Below, piece by piece: positions 6,753-7,355 of a DNA stretch of 7,355 nt. Both the position numbers and the translations under genes were made by a program. The notes below the pieces were generated by a model. The model was not told the origin of the DNA, ran no database searches, and saw only the letters and a list, made by a program, of their open reading frames with translations. Each line of letters starts with the position of its first letter. Position 1 is the first letter of the stretch. Origin of the DNA: an uncultured Lachnospiraceae bacterium (lineage in GTDB: Bacteria; Bacillota; Clostridia; Lachnospirales; Lachnospiraceae); assembly GCA_948438565.1 (NCBI GenBank), contig CAOJLW010000112.1:1-7355 (forward strand), in the 5' to 3' direction.

Positions 6753-7355
6753 ATGCGAATGAAAAATTGGAGCCAGGGGAAGTTTATGTTAGCGGTTTTG
6801 CTGCTGATTACGGGAATGCTGCTGTTTGTGGGGCCGATGGACGCGCATACGGCAACGCAGCCGGTGACGGTTTCTTCCTGTAAACTAAACAGCGGCGGCA
6901 GTAAGCTTACGGTTAAGGCGAAGGTAAAACAAAAGACAAGCGCAATGGGGGGCAAATTATACTTGTTGAGCCTGAATGCATACAATTCTGAGACGGGGGC
7001 AAAAAGCGCAGAACCGTTGGCTTCGGTAAAGGCCAAGAAGGGAACGGTTTCCTTTCAGGTCAAATATCAAAGCGCGATGTTGTACCAAAAATTTGTAGTG
7101 GCCTATAAAACAGGAGGGAAATACCAGATTGTCAGCAATGCTCGGTATATTACCAATCCGGAGAAACTGGCCTCTTATAAAGGGAAAGGTCCAAATACAA
7201 CCTCGAAAAAAGGCCTTCAGGTGGAGGAATTGTCCGATTCCCTGGAAATCGGGACGCAGCACGCAGTGGTCAACTGGACGTTAAACTCACTGCTCAATAA
7301 CAATGCTGTGAACAAGGAAGCTTTTACATACAAAAACAAAGTGTATTATTTGGAC
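6753..7355 (+). CDS. Exported protein, DUF5722-like, 3'-truncated by window edge
   Basis: 201 codons are visible, open to the last base, so the C-terminus lies outside. The start ATG has AAGGAG at 6737-6742; a second Met is at codon 3. An N-terminal signal peptide is clear: a basic start (MRMKNWSQGK), a hydrophobic core about 11-27 (FMLAVLLLITGMLLFVG), then a polar region with possible cleavage near HTA (residues 32-34). The mature part begins with a beta-rich region of about 90 residues. It then reads ARYITNPEKLASY, SKKGLQVEEL and an LEIGTQHAVVNWTLNSLL segment. That order resembles secreted DUF5722 proteins of Clostridia, which I recall as having a glycosidase-like (TIM-barrel) domain. The family call is from memory of motifs and not verified. 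Being next to sugar-nucleotide genes would fit a role in surface or extracellular glycan handling. Confidence 0.75.
   Translation, partial: MRMKNWSQGKFMLAVLLLITGMLLFVGPMDAHTATQPVTVSSCKLNSGGSKLTVKAKVKQKTSAMGGKLYLLSLNAYNSETGAKSAEPLASVKAKKGTVSFQVKYQSAMLYQKFVVAYKTGGKYQIVSNARYITNPEKLASYKGKGPNTTSKKGLQVEELSDSLEIGTQHAVVNWTLNSLLNNNAVNKEAFTYKNKVYYLD

Noticed and set aside
6870..6881. Possible lipobox VSSC (C43) in the exported protein
   Set aside because: The cysteine lies about 15 residues after the end of the hydrophobic core, too far for a lipoprotein signal; ordinary signal peptidase cleavage is more likely.

Overview
The window looks like a piece of a Gram-positive, Clostridia-type chromosome, probably Lachnospiraceae-like. 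This is inferred from strong AGGAGG-type ribosome binding sites, moderate GC content, tight same-strand packing, and the style of the PgcA-like phosphohexomutase and the exported last protein. No genus can be assigned from the sequence alone. All genes are on the + strand, and no gene-free stretch exceeds about 100 bases.

Layout: (1) 1-699 is the 3' part of a class I mannose-6-phosphate isomerase gene (manA), cut by the window edge. (2) 716-3970 is a compact three-gene block. It encodes a 527-residue protein with a C-terminal nitrilase-type (carbon-nitrogen hydrolase) domain and an uncharacterised Cys-containing N-terminal half, a 345-residue helical protein with a likely coiled coil followed by a winged-helix-like segment, and a 222-residue helical protein of unknown function. 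The genes overlap by 4 and 32 bases, so they are almost certainly translated as a unit. (3) 3989-5716 is a phosphoglucomutase/phosphomannomutase. (4) After a 101-base gap holding a tandem 10-bp repeat and an 8-bp inverted repeat, 5818-6738 encodes a sugar-phosphate nucleotidyltransferase. (5) 6753 to the window end is the start of an exported protein that resembles DUF5722 family members.

The flanking genes make sense together. ManA interconverts fructose-6-P and mannose-6-P, the phosphohexomutase makes hexose-1-phosphates, and the nucleotidyltransferase could activate them to NDP-sugars for surface glycans. The middle block does not fit this pathway. It is distinctly AT-richer, especially its second and third genes, and looks like a cassette inserted between manA and the mutase gene. 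Its architecture (one enzyme plus two helical, possibly DNA- or partner-binding proteins) is the best candidate here for an undescribed system, possibly in conflict or stress response. That role is inference only.
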